Shown here: positions 28,986-38,256 of the stretch, piece after piece
Layout: the number at the start of each line of letters is the position of its first letter
Position numbering within the stretch: the stretch's first letter is position 1
From: Opitutia bacterium
Lineage (GTDB): Bacteria > Verrucomicrobiota > Verrucomicrobiia > Opitutales > Opitutaceae
Direction: 5' to 3'
Assembly: GCA_947475065.1 (NCBI GenBank)
Contig: CANJLB010000023.1
Coordinates: 1-60,443 of the forward strand
DNA length: 60,443 bases
Position numbers and translations under genes: made by a program
Notes under the pieces: generated by a model
Seen by the model: the letters and a program-made list of their open reading frames with translations, nothing else
Database searches by the model: none
Told to the model about the DNA's origin: nothing

Positions 28986-29188
28986 ATGCCCGTCACTGGT
29001 GAGTCGCTCGCCCACGATGCGCTGGGCCTGTCCGCCGACCAGCGCAAGACGTTTGCGTGCCGGCTGCTCCTCAGCGTTGAGCCGGCGCCCGAGCCCGGCG
29101 TCGGCGCCGCTTGGGACGCGAGATTTTTCGCCGCATCGCACGATTTGACGCGGACGAGGCACTGACCCTACCGGCGGCAAAAAATTGA
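28986..29188 (+). pseudogene. Decayed addiction-module antitoxin (PF09720-like)
   Basis: The frame from ATG 28986 reads MPVTGESLAHDALGLSADQR...LLLSVEPAPEPGVGAAWDA, matching the short 'addiction module component' family (about 70-75 residues, with the AAWxxEI..R core). After AAWDA the frame shifts: as written it continues RFFAASHDLTRTRH and stops at 29165. Restoring one base near 29118-29122 gives EIFRRIARFDADEAL, exactly the expected ending, with a stop at 29188. So one base is missing, and this is a recent pseudogene of a second toxin-antitoxin locus. No RelE/ParE-type toxin follows. Confidence 0.68.
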
Positions 29189-29217
29189 ACCCCTGCGGGA
29201 ATTACACCGGGCCTAAT

Positions 29218-29727
29218 ATGAAACCCATCCACTCTCTGGCGATTTTGCTTTTGTCCCTCTACACTGGCTGTGCAACCACCGCGGTTACACGATCAGGCGT
29301 AAGCGCGGATTTTCCGGCATCGTGGAGCAACGCCTTTGCAATCCGCCAATATGACGAAGGCAAAGACCTCTTTGTGGGCCGAAACGACATGATGATCATG
29401 CTTGGCGTCCGGAGGAGCTCGAACCCCTGGGCCGAATTTGTAGCCCAGGAAAAAAACAACCTATATAATAATTTTTCAAACATCCGTGATCTGGCCGAAG
29501 AGAAAATCACCCAGCTTTCGAATTTGACGGGTGAAGGTCTGCGCTGGACGTTTCAAACTGACGCCGGTGCGAATGACATGCATTCTTCTGAATATATCGT
29601 GTTTCGCTCTGAACAAGGTTCGCATTTGGAAAATTATTTTATCTCAGGCATTCTTCTTCGGCCCGATGCAAAGCTGATCGCGGAATACGATCGCATCGTG
29701 CGAAGCATACGGATCGTGCCAAAATAA
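29218..29727 (+). CDS. Hypothetical lipoprotein
   Basis: 169 residues from the ATG at 29218 ([18 protein letters not shown]); the TTG further up gives an implausible extension. The N-terminal signal ends in an imperfect lipobox (YTGC), so lipidation at C18 is likely but not certain. The mature part has no recognised domain: [30 protein letters not shown], then a helical middle and the ending [17 protein letters not shown]. It is less GC-rich than the surrounding genes, which hints at transfer or an old island together with the toxin-antitoxin genes upstream. Confidence 0.65.
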   Translation: MKPIHSLAILLLSLYTGCATTAVTRSGVSADFPASWSNAFAIRQYDEGKDLFVGRNDMMIMLGVRRSSNPWAEFVAQEKNNLYNNFSNIRDLAEEKITQLSNLTGEGLRWTFQTDAGANDMHSSEYIVFRSEQGSHLENYFISGILLRPDAKLIAEYDRIVRSIRIVPK

Positions 29728-29796
29728 TCCCGGTCGTTTTCGCACACGAAAACCATTTGCCCCCGCCCGGTTTCTGGTAACTTGCACGTTCCATCC

Positions 29797-32715
29797 ATGC
29801 AGGCGGCCACGCACATCCACGTCAAGGGCGCGCGCGAGCACAACTTGAAGAATCTCGAGTTGCGGCTTCCGCGCGGCAAGCTCGTGGTCGTCACCGGGCC
29901 CAGCGGCTCGGGCAAGTCGTCGCTCGCGTTCGACACGATCTACGCCGAGGGCCACCGCAAATACATGGAGTCGCTCTCCACGCAGGCGAGGCAGCTCCTC
30001 GACCAGCTGCCGCGGCCGGATGTGGACTTCATCCACGGACTTTCACCCGTCCTCGCCATCGGGCAGCGCACCGGCGGCGATTCGCCCCGCAGCACCATTG
30101 CCACCGTCACCGAGATCGCCGACTACGCGCGCCTGCTCTGGGCGCTGCACGGCGGGCAGCGCTGTCCGAAGGACGGGGGGCGCGTCGTCATGCGTGCACT
30201 TGACGACAACGTAGCGCGCGTGCTCGCCTGGTGTCCGGGCGAGCGTGTGATGCTGCTTGCGCCGTCGTTGCGCGCCAAACCGGTCGTGCTGCGCGACGAG
30301 CTGCCGCGCCTGCGCCAGCGGGGTTTCCAACGCGTGCGGATCGGCGGCGAGATCAGGAACCTCGACGACCCCGACTTGGTGCCGGGCGGCACCAAGGAGC
30401 TGGCGGTGGACCTCGTGGTGGACCGGCTGATCGCCACCCCCGACCAGCACAGCCGTCTGGCCGACTCGCTCGAACTGGCGTTCCGGGAGGGCGGCGACCG
30501 CGCGGTCGTGCTGGCACAAAAATCACCCGACGGGCCGTGGCGTGAGCTGGCGCTTTCGCAGTCGCTCTCGTGCGAGGTCTGCGGTGATGTCTTTGAGAAG
30601 CTCACGCCGAAGCATTTTTCGTTCAACCACACCGAAGGCGCGTGCCCGACGTGCGGCGGGCTGGGCCGCAAGCTGCGTTTCGTGCCTGAGCTGATCGTGC
30701 CCGATCCGGCCAAGAGCGTGCGCGAGGGCGCGATCAAACCGTGGCGGATCGGCGGAAAAAATCTCATCATCAAGCACAACGCCCTGATCAAGCAGCTCGC
30801 CGCCCAGCTGCCGTTCGATGCCGACACGCCCTGGCAGGACTTGCCGGAGAAAACGCGTGCGGCGATCCTGTACGGGGCGGGGGAGCGGGAGTTTGCCTTC
30901 AAGCTGCGACGGATGCGGACCGCGAAGGCGGGGCCGTTTGCCGGTGTGATCGCAGACCTGGAGGAGAGCTTTTACCATACCGACAGCGAGGGTTTTCAGG
31001 CGCGGCTGACGACGTTCATGGTGAGCGGGCCGTGCCCGGAGTGCAAGGGCGCGCGGCTGAACGCGCGGAGCGCGGCGGTGGTGATGGGAGCGCGACCGCC
31101 CTCGGTCGCAGTTGCCCCAGAGCGACCGGTGGCGGTCGCGCTCCCAGGTCTCCCCTTCCCCGCCTTCATGGGCCTCGACGTGACCGCCGCGCATACGGTC
31201 GCGTCGCACTTCGCCGCCGCGCTCGCGGACAACGAAGCCTTGCGTGAGGTCGTCACCGGCATCGAACAGCGGCTGCGTTTTCTCGCGGACACCGGCCTTG
31301 GCTACCTGACACTCGACCGCGACTACGGCACCCTGTCCGGCGGCGAGGCGCAACGTGTGCGGCTGGCCACGCAGCTCGGCATGGGGCTGATGGGTGTCAT
31401 CTATGTGCTCGACGAGCCGAGCATCGGCCTGCACCCGCACGACAACGCGCGCCTCATTCGCCAGCTGCTCGCCTTGCGCGACCGGGGCAACAGCGTGCTT
31501 GTCGTCGAGCATGATGCCGAGACGATGCTCGCGGCCGACGAAATCATCGAGCTCGGCCCCGGCGCGGGTACCGAGGGCGGACACCTGCTGTTCCAGGGCC
31601 CGCCTGCGGCGCTCATGGCCGCACCGGCCAGGCAGACGCGCACCGGCCCCTACCTCTCGCGCCAGCAGTTCGTCACGAAGGAGGCGAAAACGAAAATCTC
31701 CGACGGCGCGTTCGTCACGGTGCGGGAGGCGCGCGAACACAATCTGCGCGGCATTGACGCGCGTTTCCCCGTCGGTCTGCTGACGTGCGTCACTGGCGTG
31801 AGCGGCTCGGGCAAGAGCACGCTCGTGAACGACATCCTTGCCGCCGCTGCCGCCCGCAAGCTCAACGGCGCGAAAACCCTGCCCGGTCAGCACCGCCACC
31901 TTGAGCATCTGGATTTCTTCGAAAAGCTGGTGCAGGTGGATCAGGAGCCCATTGGCCGCAGTCCGCGCTCAAACCCGGCGACGTACACCAAGCTGCTCGA
32001 TCTGTTGCGCGATCTCTACGCCCAGGTGCCGCTCGCTAAAGTGCACGGCTACAAGGCCAGCCGTTTCTCGTTCAACGTTCGCGGCGGGCGCTGCGAGCGC
32101 TGCCAGGGCGACGGCGTCATCAAGCTCGACATGCAGTTCATGGCTGACGCCTATGCGCCGTGTCCGAGCTGCGCCGGCCGGCGGTTCAACCGCGAGACGC
32201 TGGAGATTTTGTTTCACGGCAAGTCCATTGCCGACACGCTCGACCTGACGGTGCGCGAGGCGATCACCCTTTTCCGCAATATCCCCCGCGTGCTGGACAA
32301 GCTCGCCACGCTCGACGCGGTGGGCCTCGGCTACCTCAAGCTCGGCCAGCCGGCGACGACGCTCTCCGGTGGTGAGGCCCAGCGGCTCAAGCTTTCGCTG
32401 GAGCTGAGCAAACGCCAGCAGGGCGGCGTGCTCTACATCCTCGACGAGCCGACCACCGGCCTGCACTGGGTGGACATCCAGAACCTGATGGACCTGCTCT
32501 TCAGGCTGCGTGACCAGGGAAACACCGTGATTGTGATCGAGCACAATCTCGACGTCATCAACCTCGCTGACTGGCTTATTGACCTCGGTCCGGGTGGCGG
32601 AGCCGAGGGTGGGGATTTGGTCTATGCCGGCCCGCGCAAAGCGATCGAGACCTGTGAACGCTCGCTCACCGGCGCGGCGTTGAAACGGTGGAGCGCGACG
32701 TCCCCGGCGCGCTGA
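29797..32715 (+). CDS. uvrA: UvrA-family excinuclease ABC subunit A (paralogue)
   Basis: 972 residues with two ABC ATPase domains. First: Walker [10 protein letters not shown] at ~34-42; signature [17 protein letters not shown]; Walker [12 protein letters not shown]. Second: Walker [38 protein letters not shown]. Two CxxC pairs form zinc modules (CEVCGD...CPTCGG and CERCQG...CPSCAG). UvrA finds DNA lesions for nucleotide excision repair. The UvrB-binding-like region is present, but the overall sequence looks like the second UvrA that many genomes carry. A ~62-nt palindromic element is inserted in frame near residue 430 (see separate entry). Confidence 0.9.
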   Translation: MQAATHIHVKGAREHNLKNLELRLPRGKLVVVTGPSGSGKSSLAFDTIYAEGHRKYMESLSTQARQLLDQLPRPDVDFIHGLSPVLAIGQRTGGDSPRSTIATVTEIADYARLLWALHGGQRCPKDGGRVVMRALDDNVARVLAWCPGERVMLLAPSLRAKPVVLRDELPRLRQRGFQRVRIGGEIRNLDDPDLVPGGTKELAVDLVVDRLIATPDQHSRLADSLELAFREGGDRAVVLAQKSPDGPWRELALSQSLSCEVCGDVFEKLTPKHFSFNHTEGACPTCGGLGRKLRFVPELIVPDPAKSVREGAIKPWRIGGKNLIIKHNALIKQLAAQLPFDADTPWQDLPEKTRAAILYGAGEREFAFKLRRMRTAKAGPFAGVIADLEESFYHTDSEGFQARLTTFMVSGPCPECKGARLNARSAAVVMGARPPSVAVAPERPVAVALPGLPFPAFMGLDVTAAHTVASHFAAALADNEALREVVTGIEQRLRFLADTGLGYLTLDRDYGTLSGGEAQRVRLATQLGMGLMGVIYVLDEPSIGLHPHDNARLIRQLLALRDRGNSVLVVEHDAETMLAADEIIELGPGAGTEGGHLLFQGPPAALMAAPARQTRTGPYLSRQQFVTKEAKTKISDGAFVTVREAREHNLRGIDARFPVGLLTCVTGVSGSGKSTLVNDILAAAAARKLNGAKTLPGQHRHLEHLDFFEKLVQVDQEPIGRSPRSNPATYTKLLDLLRDLYAQVPLAKVHGYKASRFSFNVRGGRCERCQGDGVIKLDMQFMADAYAPCPSCAGRRFNRETLEILFHGKSIADTLDLTVREAITLFRNIPRVLDKLATLDAVGLGYLKLGQPATTLSGGEAQRLKLSLELSKRQQGGVLYILDEPTTGLHWVDIQNLMDLLFRLRDQGNTVIVIEHNLDVINLADWLIDLGPGGGAEGGDLVYAGPRKAIETCERSLTGAALKRWSATSPAR
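31085..31146 (+). repeat. Palindromic element inside the uvrA coding sequence
   Basis: A 16-bp perfect inverted repeat (TGGGAGCGCGACCGCC at 31085-31100 and its complement at 31131-31146) with an inner CGGTCGC/GCGACCG pair. It encodes roughly [20 protein letters not shown], which interrupts the normal run from [13 protein letters not shown] to [14 protein letters not shown]. The reading frame stays open across it. Mobile palindromes that insert in frame in proteins are known from Rickettsia (RPE); whether this is an equivalent family here is inference. Confidence 0.75.
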
Positions 32716-32789
32716 GGAAGGAGACGGAATAAACGCAAGGGCGCGAAGGGGCAAATACGCGGAGCAAAAAGGATGCAGACAGTCGGGAA

Positions 32790-32854
32790 AATTCAGAAGC
32801 CATGAAGCCGAGCCAGCCGTTGGGCCGGGTTCATGGTTTCCTGGATTCTGAATT
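32790..32854. repeat. Dispersed inverted repeat, copy A (uvrA 3' flank)
   Basis: AATTCAGAAGCCATGAAGCC at 32790-32809 pairs imperfectly with 32828-32854 (ending CTGGATTCTGAATT). Same AGAAGCC/GGTTTCCTG 8-nt periodic units as the copies at 33.7, 38.1, 45.3 and 46.0 kb. Nearby CGCAAGGGCGCGAAGGGGC (32734-32752) belongs to a related GCG-rich unit. Lies in the 220-bp region between convergent uvrA and the next gene. Confidence 0.7.
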
Positions 32855-32935
32855 CCACCCTCTTTCTGCGTATTTCTCACCTTCGTACCTCTACGTGAAA
32901 GGACATCATTCCATCACTGCCCGCGGAAGGCCCGG

Positions 32936-33481
32936 CTATTCCCGATACCAGCGACCATCCACCCTGACGAAAACGACATTCCGCGACAGGCTGCCGGCGG
33001 GCATGGCGTAGGTGGCGCGGTTGCCCGTCGCGTCATAGGTCGGAACCGTATTCTGGATGGATTGACTCTCCGCGATCATGGTCTGTACCATTGGCGCGCC
33101 TTCGGGACTCTGCATCATGGCTTGCAGCGTCAGCGCCATGGTCGCGATTTCCTCCGGAGATGCTTTTGCCATCTGATCAGGCGGCATGTAATTTTTCATC
33201 AACGTGATCATGTCTCCGCTCTGCGCAATGCGGATAAAATCCGCAACGGCGGTGCCCAGCTCCAGTTGGGGATCGAAGGCCGGTGGAGCCGGGGGTGCCT
33301 CCACCTCCATTGGTGCGGGCGGCGGCTCGATAGGCGGGGGCGCCAAATCCTCCGCCGGCGTCGAGGCCACCTCGGCGACGGATGCCGGTGCTTGCTCGGG
33401 TGCCTCGGGCCAGAACCACCACGCCACCCCGGCGATGCTGCCAACAACGAAGAACGCGGCGGGAATGTGTTTCGAGTTCAT
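32936..33481 (-). CDS. Hypothetical single-pass membrane protein
   Basis: 181 residues from the ATG at 33481 (MNSKHIPAAFFVVGSIAGVAWWFWPE), which begins with a membrane helix at ~7-23; the rest should be outside. A long proline/alanine/glutamate-rich spacer covers ~24-67 (PAEDLAPPPIEPPPAPMEVEAPPAPP). A helical domain follows (ELGTAVADFIRIAQSGDMITLMKNYMPPDQM...EIATMALTLQAMMQS), and the protein ends NVVFVRVDGRWYRE, a hint of a lipocalin- or SnoaL-like strand. No family recognised. It lies between uvrA and the sigma factor, flanked by repeats. Confidence 0.65.
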   Translation of the reverse strand: MNSKHIPAAFFVVGSIAGVAWWFWPEAPEQAPASVAEVASTPAEDLAPPPIEPPPAPMEVEAPPAPPAFDPQLELGTAVADFIRIAQSGDMITLMKNYMPPDQMAKASPEEIATMALTLQAMMQSPEGAPMVQTMIAESQSIQNTVPTYDATGNRATYAMPAGSLSRNVVFVRVDGRWYRE

Positions 33482-33559
33482 GGGGTGGTGGTGGAAAAAA
33501 TCTGGCGTGAAGCCGAGCCGGGCCACAACCCTATTCCGAGTTCGCATCCAGGCCACCAT

Positions 33560-33882
33560 GCAGCGGATCGTGTATTTTGACCGGCCAATTCCAATGTAAC
33601 CGGCGATTCACACAGGAACGAGAGAACAGAGGGGCGGAAAGCTGAGAGCGGAATGCGGAGCCGGATGTATTAAGCAGGAAGCCATGAAGCCAGGAATCGG
33701 AGGGAGGGTGGTTTGAACCACTGAGGCACAGAGGGCACGGAGACGGATTGAGGATTGGGTGCTGATTCCTCATTTCCTGATTTCATATTTAATCTGGGTG
33801 CTTCGTGCTTGGTTGGTTGATTCTTGGTTTCCTGGTTTCCTGCTTAAACTTTCTGATCAAGAGTAGAGGGGATCGGTCTGTC
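33560..33882. other. Repeat-rich intergenic region
   Basis: 323 bp without a gene. It is mostly one copy (B) of the dispersed inverted repeat and its spacer, plus a GAACCACTGAGGCACAGAGG unit at ~33715, of the kind seen as interspersed AC-GAGG repeats in many bacteria. Confidence 0.6.
33670..33847. repeat. Dispersed inverted repeat, copy B
   Basis: 29-bp arms at 33670-33698 (starting TTAAGCAGGAAGCC) and 33819-33847 (ending TTTCCTGCTTAA), 25 of 29 positions complementary, with mismatches exactly every four bases. Each arm consists of 8-nt units of the form AGGAAGCC. The arms are separated by 120 bp. This is the clearest copy of the family. Confidence 0.8.
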
Positions 33883-34611
33883 TCACCCCGTCAACGCCTG
33901 CCGGAGCGCGCGCAATTCATCGTCCACCTCCTCCGGTCGTGCCACCGTCTGCGCGATCTCCTCGCGCAGGAGCTGGCGGTAGCGCTTGCGCAGGCGATGA
34001 ACCGCGACGCGTACGGCCGGCTCACTCAGGCCGAGCCGCGCGGCCAGCTCAGCGTAGGGCAGGGTGCTGCGATCGCCGGTGAGAGAAAAGCTGAGCGCGG
34101 CAAACGTCGTTTCCTGTCCAGCCGCAGCATAGTCGGTGCGGAGCCGCGTCACCACGGTGTTGAGCAGCGTGAGCGCCCACGCCCGGTCAAACGCGGCGTC
34201 GGGCGTCGCGGTGGTGTCCGCCGGCTCACGTTGATAGCCGGCCTCCGCTTCGGCCGCGTTGATGGAGACGACCAGCCCGGCCCCGCGTTTCTCCGCGAGT
34301 GCCCGATCGCGCTCGTCGGCGAGATAGTTTTGCAATGACGCGAGGAGGAACGCGCGGAACCGCCCGCGCTCACGCCGCACCTCTGCAAGCGAATCGAGCC
34401 GTAGCAGCCGCGCGAAAAACCCCTGTGTGAGATCCTCCGAGTCCGCCGGGCTAAACCCGCGCCGCCTCACAAATGCATACAGTGGCGGCCAGTAGGTACG
34501 GCACAGCGCGGTCAGCGCCTCGCGCGCATCGGGATGCCTCGGGTTGGCCGCCGCAAGGATCTGCGTCCACCGCGTGCTGGCAAACTGGCCGCCGCCAGAG
34601 CGAGTCGTCAT
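33883..34611 (-). CDS. ECF-type RNA polymerase sigma factor
   Basis: 242 residues. The sigma-2 region reads LYAFVRRRGFSPADSEDLTQGFFARLL, with the DLTQ -10 recognition helix typical of the planctomycete/verrucomicrobial ECF group. The sigma-4 region is YAELAARLGLSEPAVRVAVHRLRKRYRQLL. Between them is an alanine-rich linker with a GDRSTLPYAEL bridge. The start is the ATG at 34611, which overlaps the stop of the kinase gene (ATGA). The kinase precedes it in the transcript, so the two are probably a regulatory unit: kinase as sensor, sigma as output. Confidence 0.87.
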   Translation of the reverse strand: MTTRSGGGQFASTRWTQILAAANPRHPDAREALTALCRTYWPPLYAFVRRRGFSPADSEDLTQGFFARLLRLDSLAEVRRERGRFRAFLLASLQNYLADERDRALAEKRGAGLVVSINAAEAEAGYQREPADTTATPDAAFDRAWALTLLNTVVTRLRTDYAAAGQETTFAALSFSLTGDRSTLPYAELAARLGLSEPAVRVAVHRLRKRYRQLLREEIAQTVARPEEVDDELRALRQALTG

Positions 34612-37600
34612 GGCTTGGGCGGTGGGGTTGTGCCTGGTGTCGTGGTCTGCGACTCGGCCTCGCGCAGCCTGATCTCGGCTTCGCTGCCAGTGGGAGCTGT
34701 GACGCGTGCTCCGGCCTGAGCCGCTCCAGTGTCTGCGCCCGCCAATCCGACGAGCTTGTAACGAATTTTTATGCCGCGTGGTTTGTCGGTGAAAGCGAAG
34801 ATTTGCATTAGTCCGCACTCGCCTTGCTCGGTGCCAAAGGCGAAAGTCTGCGGGAGCTGAGGCTGCACCGCCAGCGAATAGACTTTCGGGCTGGTCGTAG
34901 CCGGTGTTTCGCTGGTCGTCACCTCCGATTTCAAGGCAGTGGCAATATCGGTGAGAGAGGCCGTGTTCCAACGCCCAGTGGGAAACGCGGCCAAGGTCAC
35001 GCTTTGGCCGAACAAGAGTCGCTGGTTGGCAGAATCAAGCCACAAGGCACCTCGTCCAGACTTGGTGGCTTGCGACAACTGTGACGGGCTGGCCTTCGGC
35101 TCGAAATCGCGCGTATAACCTCTGCCCAAATACAAGATGTCATTTCCAGCCAGTTCGGCCACATCGTTCAGCACGACCTCGAACCCGGGACCGTAAGCGA
35201 GGAGATCGTTTTTCAATGCATCTTCTCTCATCGCAAGCAAGTCGCGATAGCTTCTGGCATACATCGGACCTTCGGGGTGGCCGATTCTCTGCAAGCCCTC
35301 GGCGAGATTGAGACGGTCTGCCGCGGAAGTGACGCCAGACTGATCTATCGTCAGGCGGATACGGGCGACGGCCGCAAAATCACCCGCGGCCAAGGCACTG
35401 GTTTTGGCCTGTTCAAGGGCAGCATAGTGGACTTGCACGGCGGTGTTGGCGGCATCGAACGCGGCTTTGGCACGAATTTGGCCTGGAGTCAGCGGCCGTC
35501 GGTCGATCCATGAGCGCAAGACCTCCGACAGCGTTTCCAATGGCGACATCGCGACAGCCAAGCTGGAACCCGAAGCGGAAGCCACGGAAGGCTTGGTAGA
35601 TAAAGTTAAAAACAGGCCGACAGCGACCAGTAGTGCCACAGGGGCCAACGCGGCCCAGAGGGTGGGTGCCAAGATCCAAGATTTTTTGCGAACAGGAACG
35701 ATCTCGGGTCGCACACTGGCCAATGAGAGAGGAGGAACGCCCAACTTCACGGGCGGGGCGGCCTTGGCCGACGGCCGACGACCAAGCCGCCAAACGGCGA
35801 AGGCCAGAATGCTGGCGCAGCCGAGGGCGGCGGCGAAGCCGCGTGCAAGGTCGGGCACAGACGGAGAGACGAGTTTGGCGGAGCCGGCACGGTTGCGGAG
35901 AGTTACGGGATTGTCGGCCGGAGCAAAACGTACGAACTCCTCGGCGAGAAAATTTGCCATCATGGTGGCAACCTCCGGATCGGGATGCCGGTAGGCCAGT
36001 GTGACCACGCCGGCGCTCCGAATGCCCACGCGGCTGTTCTCGTTGATCACCCACTTGAGGTGATCCTGTAGATTTCCCTGCGGGACGTTTGTCCCGAGCA
36101 GTTGAGGCACGAGCTTGGTTGCGATGATTTTGTCCGTCACCGCCACCCGTAGCGCCTCGTCATGCAAAACGTCTAACATGCGCGAGTCGAGACTGGCCCG
36201 GTTCATCACCAGATAGGCTGTCGCCTCATAGAATTTCGCCTGCATGAGCCCGGCAGCTAGGAACGGCAAAAAGATGGTCAGGAAAACGACCGCAAAGACG
36301 AAGCCCGGACGACGGAAGCGGGACGGAGGGCGGGTGACCGCCGCGCGGACGGCCTCATTTTCCTCACGGGCGTGCACAAAAGACACCCGCACATCGCGGC
36401 GCGCGAGCACCACCAAGGCCCAGACCGCAAAGGGCAGGCCAATCACGGTGAAGGCCGTGAGCACGCTGGCGGTGATGGCCAGACCGTAATGCCTGAGCCG
36501 TCTCATGCTGAGAGCGCCCGCGATGATTAAACCGGAGGGCAAAGCGCAGCCGACCAATAAAACTGACATCATCACGAGGTAATTGAGCACCTGTGTGGGA
36601 GCGACCGGTGGAGGTGTGGGCGGTGTCAGGAGGTGCCAGATGTTTCCAGCTCGCCAGATGACACGCAGCGGCATCAGGGTGAGCAACAAGCCGATACTGC
36701 ACAGGGCAGCGGCGGGGGTTTTCAGACCGGCACAAATGGCGTCTGTCCCTGCTGTGCCACCGGACGAAGGGTTGACGGATGGGGTTGGCTGGACGGCGAC
36801 AGCAGATTCCAAGTTTGAAATCTCCGGTTTTGGGGTTGACCCCGGTGTCGCCCCGATCGTCTCCACCTGGGTCTTTACCTCGCTGGCCTGCTGCCAGCGG
36901 CGGGACGGCTCGTTTTCCAAGGCACGCAGCACGATCTCGTCGAGCCGCACATCGAGCACGACTTTGCGCGAGGGTGGCGCGAGGATTTTTTCGGGCAGCT
37001 CGCCGGTGAGCATCTGGTAAAACACAACACCAAGCGCGTAGATGTCGGCGCGGTGGTCCACCTCGGCGGGATGCGAGGTCTGCTCGGGTGCCATGTAGCT
37101 TGGCGTGCCCATGATTTTGCCGGCCTCGGTGAACTCAGGCGCGGGACTGGCGACGGCGGAAGCAGAGGCATCGGGCGGGACGCCCGATGCGGCAACCGGG
37201 ACGGGCGCGCTCCCCGAAGCCATCGGAGTCGGGCCAACCAGTTTTGCCAGGCCGAAATCCGCGATCTTCACCCGCCCCCGGCGGTCGAGGAGGATGTTTT
37301 CGGGCTTGATGTCACGGTGCACGATGCCGCGGTCGTGCGCGTATTGCAGCGCGTCGCAGAGCTCGGGCACGATCGCGAGCGCCTCGCGCGGTGCGACCCG
37401 GCCGCCGGCGAGGAGCTGGCGCAGGTTCACGCCGTCCACGAACTCCATGAGGATGAAAAACAGCCCGTCGTCGGTGCGGCCAAACTCGTAGAGGGTGACG
37501 ATGCCGGGATGGTTGAGCTGGGCGAGCGCGCGGGCCTCGCGGGCAAAGCGGTCGGCGAAGGCGGGGTCGTCGCCGAGCGAGCGTGGCAGGATTTTCAGTG

Positions 37601-37892
37601 CGACGAGGCGGTCGAGCGCCTTTTGCCGCGCCTTGTAAACCACGCCCATGCCGCCGCGGCCGAGGATTTCCAGCAGCTCAAGCGCCGGGAAACGCGCGGC
37701 GAGCTCGGCCGGGGTCGGCGGGGTGAATGCGGCAGGCCTGGCCTCCGTCTGGCTGGGCACGCCGGTGGCGAGCAGGCATGCCGGGCAAAGCCCGAGGGCC
37801 GCGCCAGCCGGCACGGGCCGGCCGCATTGCGGGCAGGCGGCGGGAGCACGTGACGGGGTCGGGGTGGGAGAGGGTGGCGGGGGAGTGCTCAT
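34608..37892 (-). CDS. Ser/Thr protein kinase with Wzz-like C-terminal region
   Basis: 1094 residues. An N-terminal zinc ribbon has C20, C23, C36 and C39 (CPQCG...CPACL). The kinase domain spans ~70-345: glycine loop GRGGMG at 78-83, lysine K100, catalytic HRDIKPEN (192-199) and DFG (212-214). The activation loop carries an extra ~32 residues (221-252), see separate entry. After a proline-rich linker come several membrane helices (~395-490), then ~525-700 with a helix, a soluble YEATAYLVMNR...PDPEVATMMANFLAEEFVR segment and another helix, which resembles a Wzz/chain-length module. The C-terminal ~370 residues are helical and unassigned. Translationally coupled to the sigma factor. Confidence 0.84.
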   Translation of the reverse strand: MSTPPPPSPTPTPSRAPAACPQCGRPVPAGAALGLCPACLLATGVPSQTEARPAAFTPPTPAELAARFPALELLEILGRGGMGVVYKARQKALDRLVALKILPRSLGDDPAFADRFAREARALAQLNHPGIVTLYEFGRTDDGLFFILMEFVDGVNLRQLLAGGRVAPREALAIVPELCDALQYAHDRGIVHRDIKPENILLDRRGRVKIADFGLAKLVGPTPMASGSAPVPVAASGVPPDASASAVASPAPEFTEAGKIMGTPSYMAPEQTSHPAEVDHRADIYALGVVFYQMLTGELPEKILAPPSRKVVLDVRLDEIVLRALENEPSRRWQQASEVKTQVETIGATPGSTPKPEISNLESAVAVQPTPSVNPSSGGTAGTDAICAGLKTPAAALCSIGLLLTLMPLRVIWRAGNIWHLLTPPTPPPVAPTQVLNYLVMMSVLLVGCALPSGLIIAGALSMRRLRHYGLAITASVLTAFTVIGLPFAVWALVVLARRDVRVSFVHAREENEAVRAAVTRPPSRFRRPGFVFAVVFLTIFLPFLAAGLMQAKFYEATAYLVMNRASLDSRMLDVLHDEALRVAVTDKIIATKLVPQLLGTNVPQGNLQDHLKWVINENSRVGIRSAGVVTLAYRHPDPEVATMMANFLAEEFVRFAPADNPVTLRNRAGSAKLVSPSVPDLARGFAAALGCASILAFAVWRLGRRPSAKAAPPVKLGVPPLSLASVRPEIVPVRKKSWILAPTLWAALAPVALLVAVGLFLTLSTKPSVASASGSSLAVAMSPLETLSEVLRSWIDRRPLTPGQIRAKAAFDAANTAVQVHYAALEQAKTSALAAGDFAAVARIRLTIDQSGVTSAADRLNLAEGLQRIGHPEGPMYARSYRDLLAMREDALKNDLLAYGPGFEVVLNDVAELAGNDILYLGRGYTRDFEPKASPSQLSQATKSGRGALWLDSANQRLLFGQSVTLAAFPTGRWNTASLTDIATALKSEVTTSETPATTSPKVYSLAVQPQLPQTFAFGTEQGECGLMQIFAFTDKPRGIKIRYKLVGLAGADTGAAQAGARVTAPTGSEAEIRLREAESQTTTPGTTPPPKP
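37168..37190 (-). repeat. Palindrome in the kinase activation loop
   Basis: GCATCGGGCG/CGCCCGATGC with a 3-bp loop, a perfect 10-bp stem inside the coding sequence. On the minus strand it encodes ASGVPPDA (residues 235-242), in the middle of an inserted stretch of alanine, proline and serine between DFGLAKLVG and EFTEAGKIMGTPSY. The surrounding ~100 bp (37130-37235) is all additional to a standard kinase. Confidence 0.65.
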
Positions 37893-38104
37893 GGGTGGAA
37901 ATGAGCCGCGCCGCCGACCATGGCGGAGAGGCTTTCATCCCATACAGAGGAAAGCGCGGGAAAATGTTACAGGTGGGCGGGCGATTGGGAAGCAAACAGG
38001 ACACGCCGACGCTGTCTGCCTGCACCCCGCTACAGGTCCCTCCGACGTCTGGCTTCTGACATCTCACCTCGTCCGCCGTTCCGCTCCTCTGCGCTACCGC
38101 GACC

Positions 38105-38195
38105 TTCCGTTTCCTGGCTTCTGTTACGGAGGCCACAGGCCGACATCAGCCATTAAAAATCCGGTCTTAATTCAGAAACCAAGAAACGAAGAATC
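38105..38195. repeat. Dispersed inverted repeat, copy C (reversed arms)
   Basis: TTCCGTTTCCTGGCTTCTG at 38105-38123 pairs imperfectly with the AGAAACCAAGAAACGAAGAA-type arm at 38173-38195. It is the same unit family, but here the TTTCCTGG arm comes first. The same 18-nt sequence AGGCCGACATCAGCCATT occurs at 38137-38154 and 38212-38229, bracketing the second arm. Confidence 0.65.
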
Positions 38196-38256
38196 AGTTT
38201 CCGAGGCGGCAAGGCCGACATCAGCCATTTTCCTCCTCCGCTTTCAGGACCGTGTT

